NCBI GenBank assembly: GCA_002841625.1
Contig: PHAG01000005.1
Location: 1-64,000 of the forward strand
Source: Firmicutes bacterium HGW-Firmicutes-1
GTDB lineage: Bacteria > Bacillota > Clostridia > Lachnospirales > Vallitaleaceae
Direction: 5' to 3'
DNA: 64,000 bases
Shown here: positions 34,784 to 44,031 of the stretch, piece after piece
Layout of the letters: every line of letters begins with the position of its first letter
How positions within the stretch are numbered: the stretch's first letter is position 1
Notes under the pieces: model-generated
What the model saw: the letters and a program-made list of their open reading frames with translations, nothing else
The model's database searches: none
What the model was told of the DNA's origin: nothing
Made by a program: the position numbers and the translations under genes

Positions 34784-37021
34784 ATGGAACATGAGTATAT
34801 TAAAATAATAGGTGCGCGTGCCAATAACTTAAAGAATATCAGTTTGAAGATACCTAAAAAGAAGATAACTATTTTTACCGGTGTATCGGGGTCAGGGAAA
34901 TCATCTATCGTTTTTGAAACCATAGCTCAAGAAGCGGGACGACAGTTGAATGAGACCTTCAGCAAATTTATACAAGGATTTATGCCTAAATATAGTCATC
35001 CAGATGTGGATGCCATTGAAAATTTATCGTTGGGTATTATCGTTGATCAAAAGAGGATCGGCGGTAACTCGCGCTCCACACTTGGCACAATAACGGATAT
35101 TAACCCATTAATCAGACTTTTGTTTTCACGAATTGGACAACCCCATATAGGTCCTTCCCATTATTTTTCGTTTAATGACCCAAACGGCATGTGTAAAACT
35201 TGCGAAGGTATTGGCAGGATTGTTACATTGGATATGGACAAGACTTTGGATAAAGAAAAATCATTGAACGAGGGTGCAATTTTACTCCCGGGTTTTAAAG
35301 TAGGAGGTTGGCAGTGGAAAGGGTATGCTTCAACAGGGTTTTTTGATTGTGATAAAAAAATTAAAGATTATACGAAAGAGGAATACGACAAGCTCGTATT
35401 TTGCAAAGAAGAAAAAATAAAATCCGCTTTAATTGAGGACATGAATACGACCTATTTAGGTCTAGTTGAGCGATTTATCAGGCAAAACATTAAAACTGGG
35501 TTTGAGAAGTCAGAAGCATCCAAAGAGAAAATTGCCCCTTTTACAACGGAAGAACAATGCCATGATTGTTGTGGAAAAAGATATAATGAAACGGTATTGT
35601 CATCGAAAATTATGGGATATAACATTGCAGATTTGACTGCTATGCAAGTGGACTCCCTCCTTGAATTTGTACAAAAGCTTCAGGATAAAAATATAAAACC
35701 AATTATTCACAACCTTTCTGAGAGATTGAACGATTTAATTCACATCGGGCTTGATTATGTAAGCTTAGATAGAGAAACTTCGACGTTATCTGGTGGAGAG
35801 TCGCAACGTGTAAAAATGGTTAAGCACCTTACAAGTAGCTTGATGGATGTTATGTATATATTTGATGAACCAAGCATCGGCTTACATCCTAGAGATGTTC
35901 ATAGGCTTAATGAATTGTTGATCAAGTTAAGAGATAAAAGCAATACAGTCATTGTAGTTGAGCATGACCCTGATGTTATAAAGATTGCTGATTATATCGT
36001 TGACGTTGGACCGAAGGCGGGAAATAAGGGTGGAAGTATTGTGTTTGAGGGCTCTTATGGCGATCTTTTAAAATCAAACACAATAACAGGAGAATATATA
36101 GGTAGGAGCTTGCCAATCAAGAGTAGTCCAAGGACTTGGAATGATTGTTATGAAACTAGGAAGAGTAGCTTGCATAATTTGAAAAATGTCAGTTTAAAAA
36201 TACCTAAGGGCATCTTTACTGTTGTTACAGGCGTAGCCGGATCCGGTAAATCTTCGCTTGTTAATGGGGTATTTGCCAAGGAATACAAAGATGCCATCAT
36301 TATCGACCAGTCAGCAGTCAGTGCAAACTTACGATCTAATCCTGCAACCTTTACTGGCATCATGGATGTAATTAGAAAATTGTTTGCTAATGAAAACAAG
36401 GTAAGTATAGGGTTGTTCAGCTATAATTCTGAAGGTGCATGTGAGGCATGTAAAGGAAGAGGCTATATTGAAACCGATCTTTCCTTTATGGATGCTGTCG
36501 AAACCATTTGTGATGAATGTGGTGGTAAAAGGTTTAAGAGCGAGGTGCTAGAGTACCTTTATAATGGTAAGTCGATTGTAGAGGTGCTTGCAATGACAGT
36601 AGCAGAAGCTGTTGACTTTTTTACACAAAAGGAAATAATTAATAAGCTGAAGCATATCGCAGATGTCGGTCTTCATTATATGACACTGGGACAACCCTTA
36701 GATACCTTATCTGGTGGAGAATGTCAGCGCTTAAAGCTTGCTAAAGAATTAAGTAAAAAGGGTAATATCTATATAATGGATGAGCCTACTACGGGACTCC
36801 ATATGTCGGATATTACGAGCATTTTGACAATCATAAACCATCTTGTAGAGAAGGGTAACACGGTGATTGTCATAGAACACAACCTCGATGTCATTCGTAA
36901 CGCTGATTGGATTATTGATGTGGGTGTTGAGGGAGGCAGTGGCGGTGGTGAAATTCTTTTTGAAGGAACTCCGGACAACTTAAGAAAATGCAAGGAGTCA
37001 ATTACTGCAAAATACTTGTAA
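34784..37021 (+). CDS. UvrA-like ATPase (class II / DrrC-type)
   Basis: A 745-residue protein starting at ATG 34784 (AAGGAGATAAATAT). It has two UvrA-type ABC modules: P-loop GVSGSGKSSIVFET near 32-45 with zinc motif CKTCEGIGR, signature LSGGESQRV, and DEPSIGLHPRD. The second P-loop GVAGSGKSSLVNGV is followed by CEACKGRGYIE and CDECGGKRF, then LSGGECQRLKLA and DEPTTGLHMSD. At about 750 residues it is shorter than housekeeping UvrA (about 940), which fits the UvrA2/DrrC group linked to DNA damage tolerance or drug self-resistance. No uvrB or uvrC lies nearby. Flanked by dispersed repeats, suggesting horizontal arrival. Confidence 0.85.
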   Translation: MEHEYIKIIGARANNLKNISLKIPKKKITIFTGVSGSGKSSIVFETIAQEAGRQLNETFSKFIQGFMPKYSHPDVDAIENLSLGIIVDQKRIGGNSRSTLGTITDINPLIRLLFSRIGQPHIGPSHYFSFNDPNGMCKTCEGIGRIVTLDMDKTLDKEKSLNEGAILLPGFKVGGWQWKGYASTGFFDCDKKIKDYTKEEYDKLVFCKEEKIKSALIEDMNTTYLGLVERFIRQNIKTGFEKSEASKEKIAPFTTEEQCHDCCGKRYNETVLSSKIMGYNIADLTAMQVDSLLEFVQKLQDKNIKPIIHNLSERLNDLIHIGLDYVSLDRETSTLSGGESQRVKMVKHLTSSLMDVMYIFDEPSIGLHPRDVHRLNELLIKLRDKSNTVIVVEHDPDVIKIADYIVDVGPKAGNKGGSIVFEGSYGDLLKSNTITGEYIGRSLPIKSSPRTWNDCYETRKSSLHNLKNVSLKIPKGIFTVVTGVAGSGKSSLVNGVFAKEYKDAIIIDQSAVSANLRSNPATFTGIMDVIRKLFANENKVSIGLFSYNSEGACEACKGRGYIETDLSFMDAVETICDECGGKRFKSEVLEYLYNGKSIVEVLAMTVAEAVDFFTQKEIINKLKHIADVGLHYMTLGQPLDTLSGGECQRLKLAKELSKKGNIYIMDEPTTGLHMSDITSILTIINHLVEKGNTVIVIEHNLDVIRNADWIIDVGVEGGSGGGEILFEGTPDNLRKCKESITAKYL

Positions 37022-37182
37022 AGATCAATACAGTTAGACTACCTGCCGAATGTGCTCGACGAAATGATGAAAGCATTTAAATTATAACAATAGCAGAAAA
37101 GGACGATAATGGAGGTTACTTAAATAGTAATCTTAGAACGCGGACAAATTAGATAGCATAAAAACACGTGAGGTGAATAAAA

Positions 37183-37353
37183 TTGGCAAATAGAATAAAT
37201 AGAACTAAAAAAACAACGAATAAAAGATCTACAAAAAATTCATCTGGTTTATGTATAGACTGTGGAAAACCACATCAGACGGGTTATTTAAGATGTTCAG
37301 ATTGTCTAGATATACAAGCTGAGATAGCTAGGCAGAAAAGATTAAATAGTTAA
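37183..37353 (+). CDS. Small zinc-ribbon protein
   Basis: A 56-residue basic protein from TTG 37183 (AGGTGAATAAAA ahead). After a lysine-rich N-terminus (NRTKKTTNKRSTKNS) it carries CIDCGKPHQTGYLRC and CSDC, making a CxxC ... CxxC metal knuckle, then an amphipathic end. Such proteins are common but unassigned in Firmicutes. It lies 161 bases after the UvrA-like gene and inside the repeat-bracketed segment. Nucleic acid binding is an inference from charge and zinc knuckle. Confidence 0.6.
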   Translation: MANRINRTKKTTNKRSTKNSSGLCIDCGKPHQTGYLRCSDCLDIQAEIARQKRLNS

Positions 37354-37573
37354 TTCTGGATCTACATATCAGGTATTGGCAATCCTGGAAGATTTGAATC
37401 GTGATGGAATGACGATTATGACAGTTACTCATGATCAGCGTGTTGCTGCCAAGGCAAGGAAAGTACTCTATATCTTAGATGGACTGATTGCCGCCTGTAA
37501 GGAATTCTCGGTGAGTGCAGACCGCGAAATGGAACTGGATGAGTGGTTAAAAGGATTTCAATTAAAGGCATAA
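37354..37573 (+). pseudogene. MacB/LolD-type ABC ATPase, C-terminal fragment
   Basis: The frame opens at the N-S-G-S-T equivalent of the D-loop (family ALNSKST) and continues LAILEDLNRDGMTIMTVTHD with the H-loop histidine, then KVLYILDGLI and a 25-residue tail. P-loop, signature and Walker B are missing. It resembles the complete ATPase at 52009 (same subfamily). It is a 3' relic directly fused to the end of the zinc-ribbon gene. Confidence 0.75.
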
Positions 37574-37592
37574 CATCATTATTACTACCTTT

Positions 37593-37701
37593 TGTCTGCC
37601 ACTCCCAGTCGTGAGGTGACAATTTAGATAACGGATATTTTTGACGTGGAGTTAATATAGCAGTTTTGAGAAAAGAAAAGGTACCTACGATCGGTACCTT
37701 T
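37593..37701 (+). repeat. Dispersed repeat, right copy, plus GGTACC hairpin
   Basis: TGTCTGCCACTCCCA (37593-37607) matches 25035-25049 with one difference. GACAATTTAGATAACGG (37618-37634) is identical to 34472-34488, and the following 60 bases align loosely with that copy. It ends in a hairpin AAAGGTACC/GGTACCTTT (37677-37701), which could terminate transcription. Confidence 0.6.
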
Positions 37702-37836
37702 ATGAGAATGATTTCTTAATTTCAAGTTAGGGAATGCATTCTTTTTTGTTCGTTAGACCGAACAAGAATATTATACTAAAATCTGTAGTAGACAAAAGAT
37801 TTGTTGCAACACTCATTCTAAATTCCTACATATTTA

Positions 37837-37977
37837 GAGGATACATTAATAGGTGCTACAATAGATATAGCATGCAAGACTCGATGGATGTTGAAAACAA
37901 ATGTTATGCTGGCTTCATTAATTGGAGCGATACTTAGTGGAATTATAGTAATTGGTATTCTAACACAGGAGCTGTAG
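37837..37977 (+). pseudogene. C-terminal relic of a membrane protein
   Basis: An open stretch without a usable start reads ATIDIACKTRWMLKTNV and then a single hydrophobic helix ASLIGAILSGIIVIGIL before TAG 37975. It looks like the last transmembrane segment of a permease, family unknown. The bases 37702-37836 hold nothing else recognisable. Confidence 0.35.
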
Positions 37978-37997
37978 AGGATAAAACTTTTGTTATA

Positions 37998-39215
37998 TCA
38001 TTTAATACTATATCCCGCTATTATTTCATTTACAGAATTCTTGACGGAGAGATATAAATTTGCTATAGAAGGCTCAGATACTAACGAACCGATTAGATAA
38101 ATATTACTAACCTTTTGTCTTTCGCCAATGTCCTGATAAAAATTTTGGGTCAGATTATATTCCTTCAAATGTGGAAATATATGCCATTGTTTAGTTGTTA
38201 TCAAATGTTTTACATGGATTCCTAATTTTTGAATATCATCTGTTATTCCATTAATTAAATCCTTTTGGACGGTTCCGTATGCATAGGCGACAAGTATGAT
38301 TCTGTTGTTTTGTTTAAAAGTATGGAAAAACTGGATTTTATCTTTTTTGCCTAGATTGGTTTTATAATAAGTTGTTACTAAGTTTTTATTGCTTACTTCA
38401 TATACACATGTGAAATATGGATTTGTATCAATTTTCTTCATATATTGATTATATAAATCATCCTTAATGACATCTCTTGGCAGTTTTGTAGTAATAAGCA
38501 CTTTGTCGTAATGGTCAGAACCAAAGGTAGTTTCAACTTTTACTTTGTTACCTATCACTTCTACGTTATTCACTTCAATAGAATACCTTATATCAGAAAT
38601 ATTTTGACTAAGATTTTTAATGAGTTCTGAGGTACCTTTTTTAATGAACAAAAGCTTATCTCCTTGAATAAAAGAGTATATGGTATCTGCGCTAAAAACC
38701 TTAAAGGCATAATAAGTCTGGATATTACATATATCTCCAAACCCATAGGAGGAGAGGTGAGGTGCAATGACCTGACTGATAATATTCAGATTATGATTTT
38801 TGAGGAATGTGCTTAATGGAATCATTAAATCCTCATGAATATATCCGTAATTTACAGTATGAAGTGATGCGGAGTATCTTTCTAAAATCACTTTAAGCTT
38901 AGCCAGTTCATCCATTAGTAGGTTCACATCTTCGCTTGACATATGTTCTACATTATTAAAATTTTCATCAACAAAGTTTCTATAAGTAAAACGTTCCGTA
39001 TAGTCAACTTGTAGTTCGATTAATAACTCCTTAATTTGATTCGAGAAAGAGAAAACAGTTCCAAGTTCAGTGTATACGTCTTTGCTTACAAGCGTTCTAC
39101 AATGACCGCCGATATATTCCAGTTTTTCATATAAAGTAACGTCTATTCCGTTTTTTTCTAATAAATATGCTGCAAGCATTCCGCTAAAACCGGCTCCAAT
39201 AATTGCTACCTTCAT
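37998..39215 (-). CDS. FAD-dependent amine-oxidase-like oxidoreductase
   Basis: From ATG 39215 (AAAGGAGATTAT upstream) the 405-residue product starts with a dinucleotide fold KVAIIGAGFSGMLAAYLLEKNG, an acidic residue in VTLYEKLEYIGGHCRT, and the C-terminal flavin-contact LIGSLVSEPSIANLYLSV. The arrangement is that of the NAD(P)-binding Rossmann/amine oxidase superfamily (protoporphyrinogen oxidase or UDP-galactopyranose mutase-like). The substrate is not evident. It starts 11 bases after the transposase-like gene's stop and on the same strand, so both probably share one transcript. Confidence 0.75.
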   Translation of the reverse strand: MKVAIIGAGFSGMLAAYLLEKNGIDVTLYEKLEYIGGHCRTLVSKDVYTELGTVFSFSNQIKELLIELQVDYTERFTYRNFVDENFNNVEHMSSEDVNLLMDELAKLKVILERYSASLHTVNYGYIHEDLMIPLSTFLKNHNLNIISQVIAPHLSSYGFGDICNIQTYYAFKVFSADTIYSFIQGDKLLFIKKGTSELIKNLSQNISDIRYSIEVNNVEVIGNKVKVETTFGSDHYDKVLITTKLPRDVIKDDLYNQYMKKIDTNPYFTCVYEVSNKNLVTTYYKTNLGKKDKIQFFHTFKQNNRIILVAYAYGTVQKDLINGITDDIQKLGIHVKHLITTKQWHIFPHLKEYNLTQNFYQDIGERQKVSNIYLIGSLVSEPSIANLYLSVKNSVNEIIAGYSIK

Positions 39216-39225
39216 ATAATCTCCT

Positions 39226-40212
39226 TTAGTATTGCCGATCAATATATGCCCATAAAGGCAAGATAAGTTGATTATTCGTTAACTTGTTATGATATTCAAC
39301 AGGAGAACATATTTCATGATCATATGTTATTTTACGACTTATATTGTATGCTCTCATGTTTTTTTGGAACTGTATTTTAAGGTCCTTAAATGAAATACCT
39401 TCATGAATTAGGGGCATTAGAAATGATAGACAACCTTCTGTATATTGCTTTCTTAATTCATCAATCTTAGGGAAAGGATCATTTGATTTAAGAATATGTA
39501 TTTTTACATCAAGTCCATTATCTTGAACTATTTTACTAATCGTTGAGTTCAAGTTATTTATGGTTTGTTTTGTGATTTTTGAATCTTGAAAAAAGCATAA
39601 ATACTTCGTGCTAAAGTTTAGCGTTTGTGCTACTGGTAGAGCTACAGCAGTTAACAGATTTTCAAAAATAGTAAAAGATATATCATGATACAACCTTGTA
39701 CACGCTATTCTACTCTTAAAATCAAAAATCGTATATTCATAGATGTTACCTATGTTTTCAAAATATCCATAATCTGTTATCCAGAATATCCAGCATTCTC
39801 CGCTGTTTAGTTCACTTAAAGGAGGAAGGATGGCAGTGATATTATTCTCCTTCTTTTTTGAAAATCTAAGTCTACTTTCCTTATTGGTTAGATTATGCCT
39901 TCTCATGACATTAAAAACTGCTGATTCACTTATATTATATCCGATTTCCGCCAATAAGTATTTAATCGCTTTAGGCCCATAATGAGGATATGTCTTAATA
40001 AGACGAAACAACGCATTTTCTATTTCAGTGCTTGTTTTATTTGTTGGTGAAAAATCTTTCCTAATATCATCCAGACCTTCAATTCCCCGAGTTTTATATC
40101 TTTTTAACCAACGATAATAAATAGTCCTAGAAATGTTATATTTTAAACAAGTCGCACTTACACCGTTTATTTGTCCTTCTGATATGATGTTAAACTTAAG
40201 ATTTTTGTGCAT
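39226..40212 (-). CDS. Transposase-like integrase-fold protein (IS481/IS3-like, possibly domesticated)
   Basis: I prefer ATG 40212 (GGTGGTGACTTAT upstream) over 40227. The 328-residue protein has an N-terminal helix-turn-helix (GVSATCLKYNISRTIYYRWL), a second helical domain (LIKTYPHYGPKAIKYLLAE) and an integrase-like core: WITDYGYFENIGNIYEYTIF, then FFQDSKI, then an acidic region KIDELRKQYTEG. The DDE residues may be present but the sequence is far from active IS481/IS3 transposases (no DNGsqF, no PQTNG-type motif). No terminal inverted repeats or target duplication were found. It is co-directional with the flavoprotein. It may be a captured transposase acting as a DNA-binding regulator. Confidence 0.55.
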   Translation of the reverse strand: MHKNLKFNIISEGQINGVSATCLKYNISRTIYYRWLKRYKTRGIEGLDDIRKDFSPTNKTSTEIENALFRLIKTYPHYGPKAIKYLLAEIGYNISESAVFNVMRRHNLTNKESRLRFSKKKENNITAILPPLSELNSGECWIFWITDYGYFENIGNIYEYTIFDFKSRIACTRLYHDISFTIFENLLTAVALPVAQTLNFSTKYLCFFQDSKITKQTINNLNSTISKIVQDNGLDVKIHILKSNDPFPKIDELRKQYTEGCLSFLMPLIHEGISFKDLKIQFQKNMRAYNISRKITYDHEICSPVEYHNKLTNNQLILPLWAYIDRQY

Positions 40213-40495
40213 ATAAGTCACCACCATTATTTGAGAATTGATTATTTTTATAGGAAATATTGACTATTATATTTTACCATTCTAAGGGGGGTCTTTCAAT
40301 AGTTAAATAATAACGATACATATAAAAAAGCCTATTCAAACCTTATTTATAAAAAAAATTACTTTGGTTTTCTGTTTACAATTTGCCCGCGAAAAACAAT
40401 CAATAACAACCTGATTATTTCGGGGTTACAATAATCTTTGACTTGTAAACACTTTGGTAAAGTAATTGCTTGAAAAATTTGCAGAAAACTCGAGG

Positions 40496-40524
40496 TTGTT
40501 GAGTCATATTTCTCTTGCTATAAT
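40496..40524 (+). promoter_or_regulatory. Promoter of the hypB operon
   Basis: TTGTTG (40496-40501), 17 bases, TATAAT (40519-40524), 30 bases before the hypB start with its TTGGAGG ribosome binding site. The remaining 40228-40495 is an AT-rich divergent spacer in which I see no gene and no known metal box. Confidence 0.6.
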
Positions 40525-40554
40525 CAAGTTATAATCAGTTATTGGAGGTCTAAA

Positions 40555-41220
40555 ATGAATGAATTAAAAGTTTTCACAATCAAGAAAAATATCCATGAAA
40601 ATAACGCTAAAGTTGCTGAAGCGACAAGAAATGAATTAAAGAAACAAGGTACTTATCTCATTAATATTATGTCATCACCAGGTAGTGGAAAGACAATGAC
40701 ACTTGTAAGTACGATTAAAGCATTAAAGGATGAGATGAAAATCGGTGTTATGGAAGCGGATGTCGACTCGGATGTGGATGCTAAAACTGTTCAAGCGGCA
40801 GGAGCAAAAGCCATTCAATTGCATACAGGCGGGATGTGCCATTTAGATGCTACGATGACAAAGCAAGGTATTGATGAATTAGGTGTAGAAGAGTTGGATG
40901 TAGTTTTTTTAGAAAATATTGGAAATCTAATATGTCCAGCAGGATATGATACAGGAGCAATGAAAAATGTAGCCATATTAAGTGTTCCGGAAGGTGATGA
41001 TAAACCTTTAAAATATCCTAAGATATTCGGAGTAGTGGATGTATTGATTGTCAGTAAAATAGATACGATCGAACATTTTGATTTTAGAATGGATTTACTT
41101 GAAGAAAGAGTAAGAAAGCTAAATAAAGATATTATTATCTTTCCTATGTCGGCTAAAACCGGTGAAGGTGTAGATGAATGGGCAAATTGGATTAGAAAAG
41201 AACTAAGAAAAAGGGGATAG
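40555..41220 (+). CDS. hypB: HypB nickel-insertion GTPase
   Basis: A 221-residue SIMIBI-class GTPase: P-loop SSPGSGKT (residues 40-47), EADVDSDVDAKTVQAAG (switch region), GGMCHLDATM with Cys and His for interfacial metal, and SKIDTIEHF as the NKxD-equivalent. HypB delivers nickel to [NiFe] hydrogenase precursors together with HypA. The N-terminus lacks a histidine-rich nickel store. No hydrogenase structural gene and no hypCDEF are in the window, so the client may be a different nickel enzyme. Followed after 5 bases by the oxidoreductase gene; hypA closes the same cluster. Confidence 0.93.
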   Translation: MNELKVFTIKKNIHENNAKVAEATRNELKKQGTYLINIMSSPGSGKTMTLVSTIKALKDEMKIGVMEADVDSDVDAKTVQAAGAKAIQLHTGGMCHLDATMTKQGIDELGVEELDVVFLENIGNLICPAGYDTGAMKNVAILSVPEGDDKPLKYPKIFGVVDVLIVSKIDTIEHFDFRMDLLEERVRKLNKDIIIFPMSAKTGEGVDEWANWIRKELRKRG

Positions 41221-41225
41221 AATCA

Positions 41226-44000
41226 ATGCCAAAAAAACAAACAAAAACAAACTTTAACAAGTCAGAACGATTTAATTTTGCTTTAACTTGGGGAGATGTG
41301 GATGGTAGAGAATATAGGCAAGAAATAGTGGATCTCGCAAACAAGATCGGAAGAACAAAGGCAGGAACGAGTAGAGAGGCAATTCCCTTTGGCCCTGAAT
41401 ATTATGCGCTTGCACCAATACTTGATGAATATCAAGCGAAAATGGCAATACATTTGGAATTCCGTAAAAAACTGAGTGCAGAAGATGTTGCAAAAGCATC
41501 AGGGGAGCCATACGAAAAGGTAAAAGAAACATTGGATTATATCGCTTGGGCCGGTGTTGCCTTTGTTAATACAATAGATGGAGTAGATATGTATTGGCAA
41601 GATATTTTTGTTCCGGGCCACTTGGAACTGATTAACAACAACAAAGAACTGGTTGCTAAGCATCCAGAAGTAGCGGAAGCCTTCTATTATTTTGGAAGCA
41701 AAAAAGGACCTATGGCAGCAGGTATAATGCCTGTTGGTGGAGGACCTATGCGTGTACTGCCTATTGAAAGGTCCATCGATGGGAATTCAAGAAAAGCTTC
41801 TTATGAAGAACTGTCAAAACACTTAAACGAAGCTGAGGTATTTTCAGTGTCAGATTGTTCCTGTAGAACCTCTCGTGAGGAAATGGGAGAAGGCTGTGGA
41901 CACTTAAAAGAAGATATGTGTGTTCAATTAGGACATGCGGCTGAGTACTACATCAAAACAGGACGTGGACGGGAAATCACCAGAGAAGAAGCGTTTGAGA
42001 TTATTAAAAGAGCAGAAGACAATGGTTTGATGCACTCAATTCCAAACTTGGATGAGCCGGGACACACCCACGCTATTTGTAACTGTTGTGGATGTGGTTG
42101 CTATGCGATGAGACTTGCAAATGAATTTGTGAATAATGATATTGTAAGATCAAATTACAAATCGGTGGTTGATGAAGATAAATGTGTTGCTTGTGGTGAG
42201 TGTGTGGATGTTTGTCCAACAAATGCGTTAAGACTTGGTCAAAAACTATGTTCAAAAGAACCAATCGATGAAAAGATGATTAAAACAACACCAAGAAATA
42301 CAGAGTGGACCCAGGATAAATGGAACAGCGATTATAGAGTGAACAGAAAGAACACGTTAGACTCTGGTACGGCCCCTTGTATTACCAATTGTCCTGCACA
42401 TATTCCGGTACAGGGTTATGTAAAGCTGGCTTCTCAAGGAAGATATACGGAAGCTTTGGAATTGATTAAAAAGCATAATCCCTTTCCAGCAGTTTGTGGA
42501 CGCGTTTGCCCAAGATTATGTGAGGAAGACTGTACACGTGGAGATATTGATGAAGCTGTAGCAGTTGATGATATCAAAAAGTTTATTGCAGAGCAGGATT
42601 TAAACAAAGATGTTCGATACATACCGAGAATAAGGCATGATTACAGTGATAAGAAGATTGCCATGATCGGCGGAGGTCCTTCAGGGTTAACATGTGCTTA
42701 TGATCTAGCCATTGACGGGTACGATGTAACCGTATTTGAAAAAGAAAACAAGCTAGGTGGCATGCTGACATTTGGAATACCATCCTACAGACTGGAAAAA
42801 GATGTTATAGAAGCAGAAATCGCCGTACTAAGGGAGATGGGCATTCAGTTTGAAACCGGTGTTGAAGTTGGAAAAGATGTATCAATCCAAGAACTTAGAG
42901 ATAAAGGGTTTCATGCATTCTATGTCGCTATTGGTGCCGGGTCCGGTAGAAAACTAAGGTTAGAAGGGGAAGAAGCCAGTGAAGTATTAAGTGGTGTAGA
43001 TTTCCTTCGAACAATTAATTTATCTGAACCAACCAACGTGAAAGGTAAAGTAGTTGTCATCGGTGGAGGTAACGTTGCCATTGATGTTGCTAGATCTGCT
43101 GTAAGACTTGATAGAGTTGTGCAAACAGATATTTTCTGTTTGGAAGCAAGAGAGAATATGCCTGCACATGCTGAGGAAGTAGAAGAGGCATTAGAAGAAG
43201 ATGTGAAGATCAACAATTCTTGGGGACCAACAAGGATTATAACAGAAAACGGAAAAGTCACAGGAGTTGAATTCAAACGTTGTCTTTTCGTATTCGATGC
43301 AGATGGCAGATTCAATCCACAGTTTGATGCAGATGATAAAAAGATCGTTGAATGTGACTACGTTTTATTATCAGTAGGACAAACATTCAATTATGGAAAT
43401 CTGCTAGAAGGCGAAGGTGTAAAGTTAACCAAGAGGAATACGATTGAAGTTGATCATGTGAGCCTTCAAAGTTCAAAAGCCGATATTTTTGCAGGAGGAG
43501 ATGTTGCTAGTGGGCCAAGACTTGCCATTGATGCTATAGCAGCAGGTAAAGAGGCGGCTGTCTCCATTCACAGATTTGTGCAAAAAGGGCAGTCATTGGT
43601 ATTTGGTAGAGATACACATTCTTATAAGGTTCTTGATAAAGATAACCTGACTGAAAACCAAGGATATGATGGTACTGTAAGACAAAGAACGAAGCATATT
43701 AATGGTAAGGAATCAAGAACAACATTTAAAGACTTAAGAGGAACCTTAACAGAAGAGCAGATTAAGAAGGAAACGGCAAGATGTCTAGGTTGTGGAGCCA
43801 CTAAAACGGAGGAATACTTATGCGTAGGATGTGGAGCATGTACACTAAAGTGTAAATTTGAAGCGATTAAACTTGAGAAGATTTATGATGTAAAAGGTTA
43901 TGAAATTGATGACTTGCCAAAGGCTGTCATCAAGAAAGCAGCAAGTAGAAAAGCCAAAATAATGGCAAACAAAATCAATCCGTTTACAAAAACAAGATAA
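41226..44000 (+). CDS. Multidomain Fe-S / FAD oxidoreductase (GltD-like with 4Fe-4S modules)
   Basis: The 924-residue protein combines four parts. Residues 1-310 are unlike GltD: a helical region, then cysteine clusters VSDCSCRT and ICNCCGCGC. Residues 315-345 form a ferredoxin motif CVACGECVDVCP. Residues 380-460 are the Fer4_20 domain seen in GltD and DpdA (CITNCPAHIPVQGYVKLA, CGRVCPRLCEEDC). Residues 475-800 hold the two dinucleotide folds (MIGGGPSGLTCAYDLA, VVIGGGNVAIDVARSA, FAGGDVASGP). A last cluster near 855-880 reads CLGCGA and CVGCGACTLKC. It should move electrons from NAD(P)H through FAD to Fe-S centres. Sandwiched between hypB and hypA, so it may supply electrons to a nickel enzyme or its assembly. 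Confidence 0.8.
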   Translation: MPKKQTKTNFNKSERFNFALTWGDVDGREYRQEIVDLANKIGRTKAGTSREAIPFGPEYYALAPILDEYQAKMAIHLEFRKKLSAEDVAKASGEPYEKVKETLDYIAWAGVAFVNTIDGVDMYWQDIFVPGHLELINNNKELVAKHPEVAEAFYYFGSKKGPMAAGIMPVGGGPMRVLPIERSIDGNSRKASYEELSKHLNEAEVFSVSDCSCRTSREEMGEGCGHLKEDMCVQLGHAAEYYIKTGRGREITREEAFEIIKRAEDNGLMHSIPNLDEPGHTHAICNCCGCGCYAMRLANEFVNNDIVRSNYKSVVDEDKCVACGECVDVCPTNALRLGQKLCSKEPIDEKMIKTTPRNTEWTQDKWNSDYRVNRKNTLDSGTAPCITNCPAHIPVQGYVKLASQGRYTEALELIKKHNPFPAVCGRVCPRLCEEDCTRGDIDEAVAVDDIKKFIAEQDLNKDVRYIPRIRHDYSDKKIAMIGGGPSGLTCAYDLAIDGYDVTVFEKENKLGGMLTFGIPSYRLEKDVIEAEIAVLREMGIQFETGVEVGKDVSIQELRDKGFHAFYVAIGAGSGRKLRLEGEEASEVLSGVDFLRTINLSEPTNVKGKVVVIGGGNVAIDVARSAVRLDRVVQTDIFCLEARENMPAHAEEVEEALEEDVKINNSWGPTRIITENGKVTGVEFKRCLFVFDADGRFNPQFDADDKKIVECDYVLLSVGQTFNYGNLLEGEGVKLTKRNTIEVDHVSLQSSKADIFAGGDVASGPRLAIDAIAAGKEAAVSIHRFVQKGQSLVFGRDTHSYKVLDKDNLTENQGYDGTVRQRTKHINGKESRTTFKDLRGTLTEEQIKKETARCLGCGATKTEEYLCVGCGACTLKCKFEAIKLEKIYDVKGYEIDDLPKAVIKKAASRKAKIMANKINPFTKTR

Positions 44001-44031
44001 ATTTGACCCGTAGAAATTGAGGTAAAGTGTC

